From the NCBI GenBank assembly GCA_028673005.1, contig CM054115.1, positions 4,509,501-4,573,500 of the forward strand: a stretch of 64,000 bases of DNA. Direction: 5' to 3'. Position 1 is the stretch's first letter, and the number at the start of each line of letters is the position of its first letter. This document shows positions 43,030 through 53,531 of this stretch, piece by piece. Origin of the DNA: Tanypteryx hageni. Lineage: Eukaryota > Arthropoda > Insecta > Odonata > Petaluridae. The notes below the pieces were generated by a model. It worked only from the letters and a program-made list of their open reading frames with translations. It had not been told where the DNA came from and did no database searches. The translations under genes and the position numbers were made by a program.

Positions 43030-45125
43030 TTATTTCAATATACAATATGCAAGTAGGCGCCTGGCCCGGTGGCAAGGTTACAAAATTAACATATAAAAAA
43101 CATATTTTAAACATATAAAAACATATTAAGAAGATTCAGTTTACAATTTTTCACATACCACATACAATATTCTATCCATATATTTTTCCTGTTAGGAACT
43201 TCGAGTTCGAGCTCCTTCGTTAATTAATTCATCTTACAATATTATTTAACAATAAATTAACTAAAAGTAATGAATATAGTTCCCAGTGATATTTTTTACT
43301 CTTGATTTAAAGGTTTTAACATTTCTAGGGAAGGGTACACAAATGGAAACATCACATATCACTCAAAAGCTCGTCATTAGAATTACCAATAATTATTATG
43401 CATTTTGAATGATATTTATCTTCGCTTTAAAGAGACCTACACGGGAAGGTAATGGCTTGAAGACCTCTGCAGGTAATGCATTCCAATGCTCAATCCCTCT
43501 ATTAAGAAACGAGAATTTTCCCCAGTTTTTTTTGTGGAGGAGGCTCCATCTTGTGCTCATGATCCCAGCGTCCATGATCAGAAGGTTTTTTAATCCTATC
43601 ACAAATATCTGCCCAAGCTGGCTTTTCCGTATATGCATTAAAAAGTCCCCCTAGCCTTGCTATGCTTCTTATATGTTCTAGCGATTCCCACTCTAGTTTT
43701 TTTAACATTTCTGTTACGCTCTCGGTTCTTCTAAAATCTCCCGCTGCAGTTCTCTGCACAATCTCAAGCTGCTTTATCTGACCAACTGAGTGAGGATCCC
43801 ACACTATTGCAGCATATTCCAGAATAGGCCTAACTAACGATTTATAAGCCATTTCATTTGTGGCGGGACTACTCTTTCCTAAGACCCTAATTATAAAATG
43901 CAGGGCTCCGTAAGCTTTGGCTACAACTCTGTCTATCTGCGGTCCCCACTGAAGGTCCTTCGTGAAAGTTACCCCGTGATACTTACACTCATCGTCCTCC
44001 GTTAGGACGCTACCCTCTAAAACGTACTACCAGTTAAATGCACTTCTTCCTCTACAGAAACGTATTAGTTTTATTTTTTCTGCATTTATTATCATTTTAT
44101 TTACTTCTGCCCAACGTTAAAGTTCATCTAAGTTAGTTTGTAATGATCCGCAATCTTCAATATTCCCGATTAATCTGTAAATTAAACAGTCATCCGCAAA
44201 TAACCTAACATTACACCCCAAAGACTCAGTTAGGTCGTTTATGAATATCAAAAACAACAACGCTCCGAGGACACTTCCCTGAGGAACGCCTGAAGTGATA
44301 TCCGCATCATTCGAAAGTTCACCGCCTACTCGAACCTTTTGCTTACGTTTTGATAAAAATTTCCCAATCCATCTAACCACTCTTTTGTCCATTCCCATTC
44401 CAGATATTTTATCCATAAGTAACCTATGGTTTACTCTGTCGAAGGCCTTGGAAAAATCTATGAGGATTGCATCTATCTGTTTCCCCCTAGCGTCTCTGCG
44501 ATATCCTGTACTAGCGCGGTCGTCTGGCTGTCACACCAGTATTCTCTACGAAAACCGTGCTGTGCTTTACTTAGCCAGTTCTTCGCCTTCCAAAATTCTC
44601 TAATATAGTGAGACAGTAAGTGCTCTATTTGCTTGCAAACTACACTTGTCAAGCTTATCGGACGATAATTATTCAAATTGGAACGAGAACCTCCTTTATA
44701 AATAGGGACTACAATTGCGCTCTTCCACTCTTTCGGTATTTCCCCGTTATTCAACGATACTGTGAATAATACTCGCAGATACGGTACGATAGCTTCGCCC
44801 CCCAGTTTCAGAACTTCTCCCGAAATTCCGACTGGACCACAAGATTTATGTTTCCTAATGCTTAGTATGCTCTTTAAGATGTCGCTGTCTCTTATTTTTA
44901 TATATTCAAACTCGTTGCTGGCTATCGAAAGCACGTTGTTGTCACTCTCGTCATTGCTAAACTGATTCGTAAACCAAACGTTAAAGGCTTCAGCTTTTGC
45001 TATGTTATCTTGGAGTACTATGCCATTTATATCCAAATTTACATTGTCTAACTCATCCCGGCCTTTACGTCTTCTTCGTATATATTTATGAAGATTTCCC
45101 CAACCATTATTTATTATAGAGTTTT
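43030..45125 (-). mobile_element. CR1/Jockey-type LINE, copy E (5'-truncated)
   Basis: A separate LINE family on the minus strand. Its 5' limit coincides with the 3' end of copy D at about 45126, and its 3' untranslated part (43390-43040) ends in a TTGAAATAATAATAAT tail. Confidence 0.85.
43396..45110 (-). pseudogene. Copy E ORF2: RT and C-terminal domain, broken
   Basis: From right to left: a linker with GWGNLHKYIRRRRK; RT N-terminal part with GPVGISGEVLK and NNYRPISLTSVVCK (45036-44473); RT palm with TSGVPQGSVLGALLF (motif B) and FADDCLIYR (motif C) at 44416-44117; then the C-terminal block EYAAIVWDPHSVGQI (43852-43502) and the terminal NRGIEHWNALP (43638-43396). The catalytic FADD is kept. 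Frame changes occur near 44440-44475, 44040-44117 and 43560-43640. The upstream endonuclease is missing. Confidence 0.88.
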
Positions 45126-45253
45126 CTACATCTACATCTACAAGTTACCCTGCAATTCACCAAGCTGGTGGGTGGCAGGGGGTGCAATGCACCAAATCCT
45201 ACCTAAAGATTGTCTAACGCAATTCGAAATTTCCTATTGTGATCTCGTATCTC

Positions 45254-45451
45254 GTCGGTCTCGGTGGCGGCGGGATAACGTCCTCGCCTGCCAATCCGAA
45301 GGTCGCGGGTTCGAATCCCGCCTAGGTGGGTTTTTCTCCACCTAGGGCATGGATGTATGTGTTCGCCTATTGTTATTGTTAACATATTCCACTGTAAAAT
45401 GGCTACAAAAGCTGTATGTGGAATTATTGAATAAATAAAAAATAAATAAAG
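45254..45451 (+). mobile_element. tRNA-derived SINE family S, copy 1 (nested in CR1 copy D)
   Basis: A tRNA-like head: GGTGGCGGCGGGATAACG (A-box region), CTCGCCTGCCAATC (resembles the anticodon arm of tRNA-Gly GCC), and GGTTCGAATCC at 45308-45318 (B box). A body with GGATGTATGTGTTCGCC and GGCTACAAAAGCTGTATG follows, with a (AATA)n tail ending at about 45450. GTAT occurs on both sides (45247-45250, 45451-45454) as a short target duplication. Copy 2 at 63044-63228 is nearly identical. Confidence 0.92.
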
Positions 45452-45454
45452 TAT

Positions 45455-45982
45455 TGTCCTCGGAAAGAACGAGCCTAGATAACGCTCCGTCCTACAATCG
45501 ATCTCACGTATTTTATCGTCTCGATCATTTCTGCCTATATACGTTGGTGCCACAATTATTCCCACAACCTCATCTTTTAGACTTTCCGACCTATATTTCT
45601 CCAGAAGTTTCAACCTTGAGTCCAATCTACGGTCCTCCAGTGATACCCAGTTCAAATCGCTCAATAAAGAGGTGACGCTTTCCTTATGTTTGTACTTTTG
45701 TTTTACAAATCTGCCTGCTCTACGCTGTACTCTTTCTAGTTGAATTATGTGTCCCTTCTCGTACGGATCCCATATGCTCGCTGCGTATTCCACTTGCGGT
45801 CTTACCAGTGATAAGTAGCATGTTTCAGGAACTTTCTCTGTAGTGTTTCGTACTATTCTACCTATGAATGCCAGTTTCTTGTTGGCCGCGCCTATAACTC
45901 GACGAATGTGCATGTCCCACGAAAGATCTCGACATATGGTTACTCCTAAATATTTTACATACTCAGCTTGTCGAATGCTCAT
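45455..45982 (-). pseudogene. CR1 copy D ORF2 C-terminal domain, interrupted by a SINE
   Basis: Conserved tail: VKYLGVTICRDLSWDMHI, IGRIVRN, LVRPQVEYAASIWDPYEKG, QRRAGRFV and SFFPRTI. After the last motif the sequence enters the antisense SINE (45451-45254); the LINE resumes at 45250 with IRDHNRKF and ends near 45203. The frame is accidentally open through the SINE, giving a chimeric 259-codon frame that should not be read as a real protein. Confidence 0.9.
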
Positions 45983-46090
45983 TTCATCTATTTTATATTC
46001 GAAATCTAAATCTTTGTTCTTACTTTTCCAAAACGTGACTGCGGCACATTTAGTATAATTAATTTGAATTTGCCATTCTTGGCACCACGC

Positions 46091-46977
46091 TCAAATAGCT
46101 TTTAAGTCTTCACGCAGTGACTGATGATCCTCCTGGTTTTTTATTTCTTTATATAGAACGGTGTCATCGGCGAAAAGCCTAATTTTACTACGAACAACCG
46201 AGCACATATCATTTACATAGATTAAGAAGAGCAGAGGGCCCAATACACTTCCCTGAGGAACACCCGAAGCAACTTTAACGGGGGACGAGTATTTCCCATC
46301 GATGACCACTATCTGTTCCCTATTCGAGAGGAAATCTCTCACCCAACCAACAACTTTCGGATTGATATCACATTGTCCAACTTCGCAATTAATTTCCTAT
46401 GAGATACTTTATCGGACGCCTTCCTGAAATCAATGAAGATGGCATCAACCTGAGTATTTTTCTCTCCGCATCGCAACAAATCGTCCACAAACAGGCCGAG
46501 TTGCGTTTCGCATGATCTACCTCTCCGGAATCCGTGTTGGCATCCGCTAAGCAATGAATGACTATCTAAATAGCGCATTACAGAGCTAAAGATTATGTGC
46601 TTAAGTATCTTGCACGATAATGAAGTTAAGGATATCGGCCTATAATTTTCGGGGTTCTCTTTGTCGCCACCCTTATGGATGGGCGTAACGTGTGGCACCT
46701 TCCAATCTTTAGGAACTACTCCTTCCCTAATGGATTTCTCGAATATAATTTTCAAATACGGCGCGATTTCAGCAGATAATTCTTTCATTACACGCGCGGG
46801 AATTTCCTCCGGTCCAGAAGATTTTTTTGGCTTAATCGAATGAAGTTGGAGCGCGATGGCATTTTCCGAAAATACCAAATCTTCCATCGAATCGCCCTGA
46901 TGCATAGGAATAGGGGTTTCACATTCATCATCATCGTCATCTAAAAACTTATCTTTCGCTTTTTCCTTTTCTTTCAA
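46091..46977 (-). pseudogene. CR1 copy D reverse transcriptase, frameshifted
   Basis: Two frames overlapping at 46339-46342. The first has KPKKSSGPEEIPARVMKEL, HVTPIHKGGDKENPENYRPI, GCQHGFRRGRSCETQL and motif A as FIDFRKASDKV, where the usual Phe is Ser. The second has the ASGVPQGSVLGPLLFLIYVNDM motif B region and RLFADDTVLYKE with both catalytic Asp. A one-base slip near 46340 separates them. Confidence 0.9.
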
Positions 46978-47088
46978 TAGGTCTCTTCAGGTAGCCTTAT
47001 ACTTTCTTAAAAGAGGTGTTGCTCTATGCCTCTTATGATAAAGTCTCAGTGCTGTTTTCTTTAGTTTCTTAATAGAAACATTATAATA

Positions 47089-47934
47089 TTACGAGTCTTG
47101 ATTACTGCCTAATGACGTCTTAGGAACGAATTTTTCAATAGCCTCCGATAGAATATTTTTAAAGTTAACCCATATTTGCTCTACACTGTCTCCTTTACTC
47201 GCCCATTCTGGAAATTCTCTGCGTAGATATTCTCTGAAAGCCGTTACATCCGCCTTGTGGTATAATCTAACACATTTACTCGCCTCATATTTCCTATGTA
47301 TTTCCCAATGAATGTCCATAATTACACCCTTATGGTCACTAATGCCCTCGTGTACTTCCGTTCTTGTTACCAAATCGCTAGGTCTAACCAAGAAAACGTC
47401 TAAAATACTTTCTCCTCTCGTGGGCCCTTCCACTACCTGCGTGAGGCCTCCTTGACCGATAAGACTGTTTATGCATCTCTGACTCTCACCACCCACCGGC
47501 GTACGTCCCTTCCAGTCTACCTGGGGAATGTTGAGGTCACCGGCTATAACTAATGGCCTGCATACTACTCTGCTACTTCCTATCTCGACTAGCCGCTCCA
47601 TGAGTCCCATGTCTTCACCTGGTGGCCTATACGCTGCTACGATTCCGAACTGTTTTCCTTTTCTATCCTTTATGTTTACTCCGACTAACTCATACTCTGT
47701 ATCTATTATTTTTAGGCTACTTTCAATGCCGTCCTTCACGCAGATACATATTCCTTCTCCTTTGGTACCTCTGTCTCTTCTGTAAATATGAAATCCATTC
47801 GGAAATATTTCATTGTCACTTATTTCCTCCCTTAGCCACGTCTCTGTACATATAGTAACATCAGGTTCGCGTATTTCCATTAGCGAGCCGAATTCAAATA
47901 TTTTATTGACTATGCTCCTACAGTTTACCTGCAT
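47089..47934 (-). pseudogene. CR1 copy D endonuclease domain
   Basis: An open frame of 281 codons starting with the LQVNCRSIVNK-type opening of CR1 ORF2 (here MQVNCRSI). Catalytic motifs present: CTETWL (Glu), VAAYRPPGE, IAGDLNIPQVDW (Asp and Asn) and GISDHKGVI (Asp and His). All AP-endonuclease signature residues appear intact. The frame then meets a stop at 47089 (QDS end) instead of continuing into the RT. The enzyme would nick chromosomal DNA for target-primed reverse transcription. Confidence 0.9.
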
Positions 47935-48017
47935 AAGCCTAATAGTCCCATCCCTTCCCCGCGCTCTCCCGCCAGCTGCGTTTATTCTCTTTTCATTTTC
48001 ACCTCTAATACACCCAA

Positions 48018-48905
48018 CTAGTTTCCCGACAAATAAGATTTAATTACATCATTAAGCACACTACCAAATTTAAAACTCCCTCGTCTGTTCAAATGCAGTC
48101 CATCCCGGCCCAAATCGTTCATATTTAGCCAACAATTAGGATCCACAAAACACATACTTTTCTTCTGACAAACCCAATCCAGTTCTTCATTAATATAATC
48201 TACTCTTCTTCTATCCACGTCCCGTCTTCTTATAATTCCGCTCACCACAATCTTCGCTTCCTTGAATTTCTTCCTAGTAGCCAAACACAAATCCCACACT
48301 AGGCCCAAAACATGATCATCACTGCGCACATTTTTAATGTCGTTTGTCCCCACATGTAGAACCACCACTTCTTCCTTCCTATCTGCCTCCAATTTTTCGA
48401 TTTTTCTCTCTAGCTGCTCAATCCTAATACCCGGTAAACATTCCACCACCGCCCCTTGTTTACGACATTCTTCGCCAGCAAACCGAATCTTCGAGACCCC
48501 AATCACAGGAACGTTTTTCTCACAGGCACGAAAAATATTCTTATCCTCCGTTTGTCTGCGTCTCTTGCATTCTCTCCATTCTTCATCACTCCGAGATTTC
48601 TTCTCTCCGTTTCTATACTCTGTGTTCTCTTTCCCCAAATCTTCTATCCACTCCTTGGCCCTATCCAACTCTTCCCTTAGTTCTATTATTATATCCTCCT
48701 TTTCCTCCAGAGTTGTGCGTTCCTCACTCATTCTACACCCGTAACACTTCCAACTGTCCACCATACACTCTTTAGAACTACTTCGCGAACATTTTAAATG
48801 ATACCATGCTTCACATTTATAACATTTCACTCCGTTCCTTAACTTTCTGCTGCAGGTCTTGCACTTCATCTCCACGGCAACAGCTGTACCACCACTCTTG
48901 ACCAT
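48018..48905 (-). CDS. CR1 ORF1: PHD-like zinc finger plus SGNH-type esterase domain
   Basis: Intact 295-codon frame from an ATG. Residues about 15-57 form a C4-H-C3 PHD-like finger (CKTC, CYKC, WYHLKC, CYGC). Residues about 65-110 are a charged heptad-rich coiled-coil candidate. From about 130 there is an SGNH/GDSL hydrolase-like domain: an IGVSKIR block with Ser138 at the block I position (the usual GDS Asp is Val), VVLHVGTND with Asn188 (block III), and the DGLHLN block with Asp268 and His271 (block V). Such finger-plus-esterase ORF1 proteins are known in CR1 LINEs, where they are thought to act in RNP assembly or membrane/lipid contact. The reading frame is undamaged while ORF2 is broken. 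Confidence 0.88.
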   Translation of the reverse strand: MVKSGGTAVAVEMKCKTCSRKLRNGVKCYKCEAWYHLKCSRSSSKECMVDSWKCYGCRMSEERTTLEEKEDIIIELREELDRAKEWIEDLGKENTEYRNGEKKSRSDEEWRECKRRRQTEDKNIFRACEKNVPVIGVSKIRFAGEECRKQGAVVECLPGIRIEQLERKIEKLEADRKEEVVVLHVGTNDIKNVRSDDHVLGLVWDLCLATRKKFKEAKIVVSGIIRRRDVDRRRVDYINEELDWVCQKKSMCFVDPNCWLNMNDLGRDGLHLNRRGSFKFGSVLNDVIKSYLSGN

Positions 48906-48920
48906 ACTGTCAAATTACCC

Positions 48921-49389
48921 TTTACCCGAAGCTATGAGACCCACGATACGTTTAGGAGGAAGCGAAGGCACGTCCGTCCCCTTCGAGAGCCAGAGAGTGA
49001 ATATATACCCTACTCTGGAAAAAGGTATAATATGCTTAAAATATAAAATTTTAGGTATTGCTTACTTTATATTTATAACAGAATGGAAGAACGAAAATCG
49101 GCGCAGAGGTGAAATCGTTTGAATTAAGAAAATATTTTCAACGATGAAATATCTCTCTGAAAAATGAATGTTTTTTCAAAGGGAGATGAAATGCTTGCAG
49201 AATACAAGTACCTTTTACTAGTATGGATATATATATTTCAGTTTTCGATATTTATATTTTGGCAATAATAATCCAAGAGGTTGATTAGCTAGAAATATAC
49301 ACCAACATAGATGTTTATATTTCTTAAAAAGCGATATCTAAGATCGACGTTTATTTCAATAAATTTCATCAATTTTTATCAAGAAGAGC
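48921..49389. other. Spacer with hairpin repeat copy 3
   Basis: No gene. At 49140-49235 there is a decayed copy of the hairpin repeat (GATGAAATGCTTGCAGAATACAAGTACC, ACTAGTATG). An ATAATAATCCAAGAGGTTGATTAGC block at about 49265 also occurs near 33521, another small shared repeat. Confidence 0.55.
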
Positions 49390-49397
49390 GTTATAAA

Positions 49398-52184
49398 CAG
49401 TGGCGGCTCGTGTATAGGCACTGTGGAACTGCAGTACCCCCACTTGATATTATCGATAACATTTAATACAATGAGTCCTTTTTTCTTTAATTCTTTCTTT
49501 ATTTTTGTAGTACAATATATATTCCTTAAGCTTAATGTCAGTACTTCAGTAGCCATCCCCCAGTTTATGAAAAAGATACAAAAATCTTTGTATGGAACTG
49601 TGCGCTTCACAGTGCCAGCGACGTGGTGTTTGACTGTTGTGCGCATGCGCACATAGGAGGGGGGGGTGGGGAGGAAGGCGGGACTGCCAGGTAGAGAGAG
49701 CACTGTTGCTCTCGCAGTGCCGGCTCTGGCGTGATGGTGGAAGGAAGTTTTTTTTTATTCAGCGTGTGTTGTGCTTAAAAACCGTGTACCATATTCTTGA
49801 ATGTGATAAAGTGTAGAAGAGTGTAGAATTAGATTATTATTCTGCTTCCAGCTATTCTATTTGATTCATTTTTTTCGGTTCTTTTATTTAACAGAAAACT
49901 TTAACCATGGCCTTGCATCCCCAAGAAATAAGTTCTGTGACTGTAAGTGAACTTCAACAGCTTAAGTTTTCACAGCTATCTCTCCATGAGAAAGTTACAG
50001 TTAAGAAAAGAGGTCGTTCAACACCTGATATTCTAATATCTCAGCCAGGCAAAAGCAACAACAAGAAATATATTCGTAGCTTTAATTCTGAATGGTACCA
50101 ACGGAAAAGTTGGCTTTGCGGCTGTGAAGTAAAAAATGCACTGTTTTGCTTCCCGTGTTTGCTGTTTGGAGGTGGTGTACCGTGGACAAAAGACGGTTTT
50201 AGAAATATAAACAAAATGAAAGAAAAAACTGAAAAGCATGAGAAGTCAAAGAAGCACGTTGATAATCTTGTTTCACTGTCACTTTTAGGAACCGTAAGCA
50301 TTAAGGAGAAACTTAGTGAGGCATACAGACTTTCAATGAATGAGCATAATATAAAAGTTAAAAAGAACCGTGAAATTTTGTCCAAAATAATAGACTGCAT
50401 TTACTTTTGTGGAAACTTTGAAACTCCCTTACGTGGACATGATGAAAAAGACGATTCAATAAATCCAGGGGTATTTAGAGGATTAGTAAATTTTGCATCT
50501 AAATTAGATTCAGATTTGAAGAATCACTTAGAAACCAGTGCAGTCTTCAAAGGTGTTTCTAAGACCATTCAGAATGAGATACTTGACTGCCTGCTACAAA
50601 TATACCATGAGGAGATAAGGACGGAAATTATAAAAGCTTCCTTTGTAGCTGTCATGGCTGATGACACAACAGATGTTTCGGAACACACTCAAATGGTCCT
50701 TGTTCTACAGTACGTATTGAATGAAGAAATATTTTAGCGTTTTTGGGGATTCTTTATTCCAGAAAATCAAACTGCAGATGGCATATCAAAACGTATTTTA
50801 GAACAATTGGACATAATCCTTCAAGGAAATGGACAAAAACTGATAGCTCAGACATTTGATGGTGCAAATGTCATGAAAGGCAAAAAAGCAGGAGTTCAAG
50901 CAAAAATAAAAGCAGTTTATAGTAATGCACATTTCATTCACTGTTATGCACATCAACTTAATTTAATAATGAGAAATGCAGCAAGTATTACACGAAACGC
51001 AAGAATATTTTTCCCTAACATTCTGGCTATTCCAACATTCTTCTCAAGATCACCACAACGTGTGTCCATTCTCAAGAAACATATGAACGTCAGCATTCCA
51101 CGTCCATCCTCTACAAGGTGGAATTTCAACATACGGACCATAAACAGAGTTCATGAAAATTTGCAACCTTTAAAAAACTACCTTACTGAAATTCAGTCAA
51201 CATCAAATGCAGATCAAACCATTGCAGAAGCAACAGGAATTTTAAAATACCTGAATGATGATAATTTCAAGTTTTGGTTAGAGCTTTTTCAACAGATTAT
51301 GCCTCATGTTGAAATAATTTACAACCAAATGCAATCTCAAGAAATTAGTGTGTTTAAAGTTAATGAATATATAACAAATTTCAAAACTGCTATTTTAGAA
51401 TTGAGAAACTCAAAGTACTGTGAGAATCCTTCAAAGACACTCATGGCAGAAGCTAAGGAAGTGTGTGACTATATATGTGTTGATATAATGGACAGATATT
51501 CTTCCACTAAACACTTAGTAGCTGCTAAATTGTTCAACAAGAAATGCTTCACTAGATTTAAGAATGAACATCCCACAAAAGAGATAGTACTGACCACTGA
51601 AGCTTATCCCATGATTGACAAAGAAAAGCTTGAAACTGAACTAAAAGTATTCTATTGTAGGACTGATATTCATGAATATTGCAAATTAATTGAGCTGCTG
51701 AAATTTATCTTGGAAAATAATCTAGATGATGTTTTTAGTGAAATTACGAAACTGATAAAAATCCTCTTGACAATTCCCATGACTACATCAGAGGCAGAGC
51801 GCTGCTTTTCAACATTGAAAAGAACAAAAACTTTATTAAGAAGCACTATGAATTAGGAAAGACTAAATGCGCTTGCAGTACTTTCAATGGAGAAAAATGT
51901 CCTCAATTGTCATCCAGAGATCAAGGAGAAAATTATTGAACTTTTTGCGCAAATTAAAACAAGAAGAATTGATTTCATTTTTAAATGAATAAATCAAGCT
52001 TGAATTGTAACAATTTAAGTTAAAGTAAGTAAAAAATGTTTGGTTTTTTTTGTTAAGATTTTATCAAGTTCCTGAATAAATTTTCTTTTCATACATGTTT
52101 TTTTCCTTTTACACAATTTTAAAACAAAGGCTAAAAATTTTCTGGAGCAGCACCCCTACTAATTTTAGCTACGAGCCGCCACTG
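49398..52184 (+). mobile_element. hAT transposon (TTF finger/DUF4371 type), nearly intact
   Basis: Perfect 14-bp TIRs CAGTGGCGGCTCGT at 49398 and, inverted, at 52184. GTTATAAA lies on both sides (49390-49397 and 52185-52192), a perfect 8-bp duplication. The element is 2,787 bp with one transposase gene. A pyrimidine tract followed by TTTAACAG just before the ATG looks like a 3' splice site (about 49893), suggesting an intron in the 5' leader. Confidence 0.95.
49907..51988 (+). pseudogene. hAT transposase (TTF zinc finger, DUF4371, dimerisation domain), two in-frame stops
   Basis: One frame of 693 codons starting at AACCATGG and interrupted only by TAG at 50735-50737 and TAG at 51854-51856. 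The N-terminus holds a TTF-type zinc finger (FNSEWYQRKSWLCGC, LFCFPCLLFGG, then KHEKSKKH). A DUF4371-like region follows with NPGVFRGLVNFASKLD and MADDTTDVSEHTQMVLVLQY (catalytic Asp region), then QTFDGANVMKGKKAGVQ and HCYAHQLNLI. The hAT C-terminal part has PRPSSTRWNF, LTIPMTTSEAERCFSTLKR and, after the second stop, ERLNALAVLSM. Vertebrate relatives are the zinc-finger MYM-type-1-like genes. No frameshift was seen, so the copy was lost only by point changes. Confidence 0.93.
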
Positions 52185-52192
52185 GTTATAAA

Positions 52193-52569
52193 TTGAATTC
52201 CTTCTAATTAAATTTTACTAAAAGTGTATAAATAAAAGGAAGACTTCTTTTATGCTGCTTTGTTTGTTGTTATCTATATTTTGGTGAATATGTTGCTGGC
52301 TTCGCTCACCAACCTGAAAGTTAATTTTTCGGAATAAATCAGAAAGTATATTCTACTCGTTAATTCGCGCCCCTTATTCATGAAATCGTTATCATTAGTG
52401 ACAACTTAAATGTGACGTGAGTATAATGCACAAACTAATGTATGAATGAATATTGTGGTGAAAAATATCTCATCTTGTTGAGTAATAAACGACTATGAAT
52501 GCGGAAATGCGGAAATTTATTACTCAACGCACAGCTAGTGATTCCCATCATTATTCCTGTATCAAGCCT
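52193..52569. other. Unassigned AT-rich sequence
   Basis: No gene or recognised repeat. Confidence 0.45.
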
Positions 52570-53300
52570 GTAACACTTTTATTTCTATCGTAACAATTTT
52601 TTACGAATGTAGCTGCTTTTCGCTGCACACTATCTAACTCTGAGGTTGACTTTTTCTCATATGGATCTCATATGGTCGACGCATACTCTAACAGGAGAAT
52701 TAACATGTCTCTTTCACTTTTTCGTCACTTTTACCTACTATGCGTTTGATGAATCCTAGATTCTGTTTAGCCTTCCCGCATACATTTTGTATGTGCATAC
52801 CCCATGACAGACTACTTGTTAAAATAACGGCTAAGTATTTGACGGAATCGACTAATTTTAGCCGAAAGTCATCAACAATGTCATTTGTCGCGGCAATTTT
52901 TTTGTTTCTCCAGAATCTCATAGCTGAACGCTTTTCTAAGTTCAGTTCTAACTGCCACTCTTTGAATCACTATAAAATTGCATTTAAGTCGTTGGAAAAT
53001 AATCTTTTATATTAGGACTGTCTATCTCTCTGTAAATTACAGTGCCATCTGCAAATAACTTGATTTTACTTTTAATAACCTTATCTAAGTAATTTATGTA
53101 AATAAGGAATAGTAGGGGTCCGATGACACTTCCATGTGGAACTCCTGAGGCTACGCTGACCGAATCTGGTTTAAAACCATCTATAACTACTATTTGTTCA
53201 CGGTCATGGAGAAAGTCCCTAATCCACTCGATTATTTTTCCATTTATTCCACAGGCATGTAATTTCTTCACTAGCTTACTATGAGGAACTTGATCGATCG
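52570..53300 (-). mobile_element. CR1-like LINE fragment, copy G
   Basis: RT and C-terminal pieces on minus: IEWIRDFLHDREQIVVIDG, ASGVPHGSVIGPLLFLIYIN (motif B with Gln changed to His) and KLFADGTVIYREI at 53271-52984, where the second catalytic Asp of FADD is Gly. At 52921-52700 lies the VKYLAVILTSSLSWGMHI block. It is truncated at both ends: endonuclease, 5' RT and the 3' tail are missing. Confidence 0.85.
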
Positions 53301-53531
53301 ATCATAATATTTTGTCCTTTACCTTTGGTTCCCACGGCAGCTCATTTTGTGCCCTAAAGACAGTGATATAAGCGGCATTAAAAAGCAAATTCCGAATGTT
53401 GTGTGGCCATTTGGTATGACAAATACATACTGTCTCTACCGTTTTGGACGTTTGGTGGTAAGATATGTTAAGTTTGAGGGTGGGCAACAAAATTTTTAAA
53501 TCATGACGCATAAATTTCGTAGGAAATGTAG

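Larger units (their letters stand above)
45127..48920 (-). mobile_element. Near full-length CR1-like LINE, copy D (with nested SINE)
   Basis: Complete domain order on minus: ORF1 (PHD-like finger, coiled coil, esterase), ORF2 endonuclease, RT, C-terminal block and a 3' UTR ending in TTGTAGATGTAGATGTAG at 45127. It is the most complete of four CR1 copies (D, F, G, H). A SINE (45254-45451) splits the end of ORF2. No clear target duplication was identified. Confidence 0.9.

Noticed and set aside
45254..45345. A true tRNA-Gly gene
   Set aside because: The acceptor stem does not close and a SINE body with (AATA)n tail follows; an almost identical copy lies at 63044.
45203..45450. Extension of the CR1 C-terminal frame through the SINE
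   Set aside because: The frame is open through an inserted antisense SINE; the extra residues are not LINE protein.
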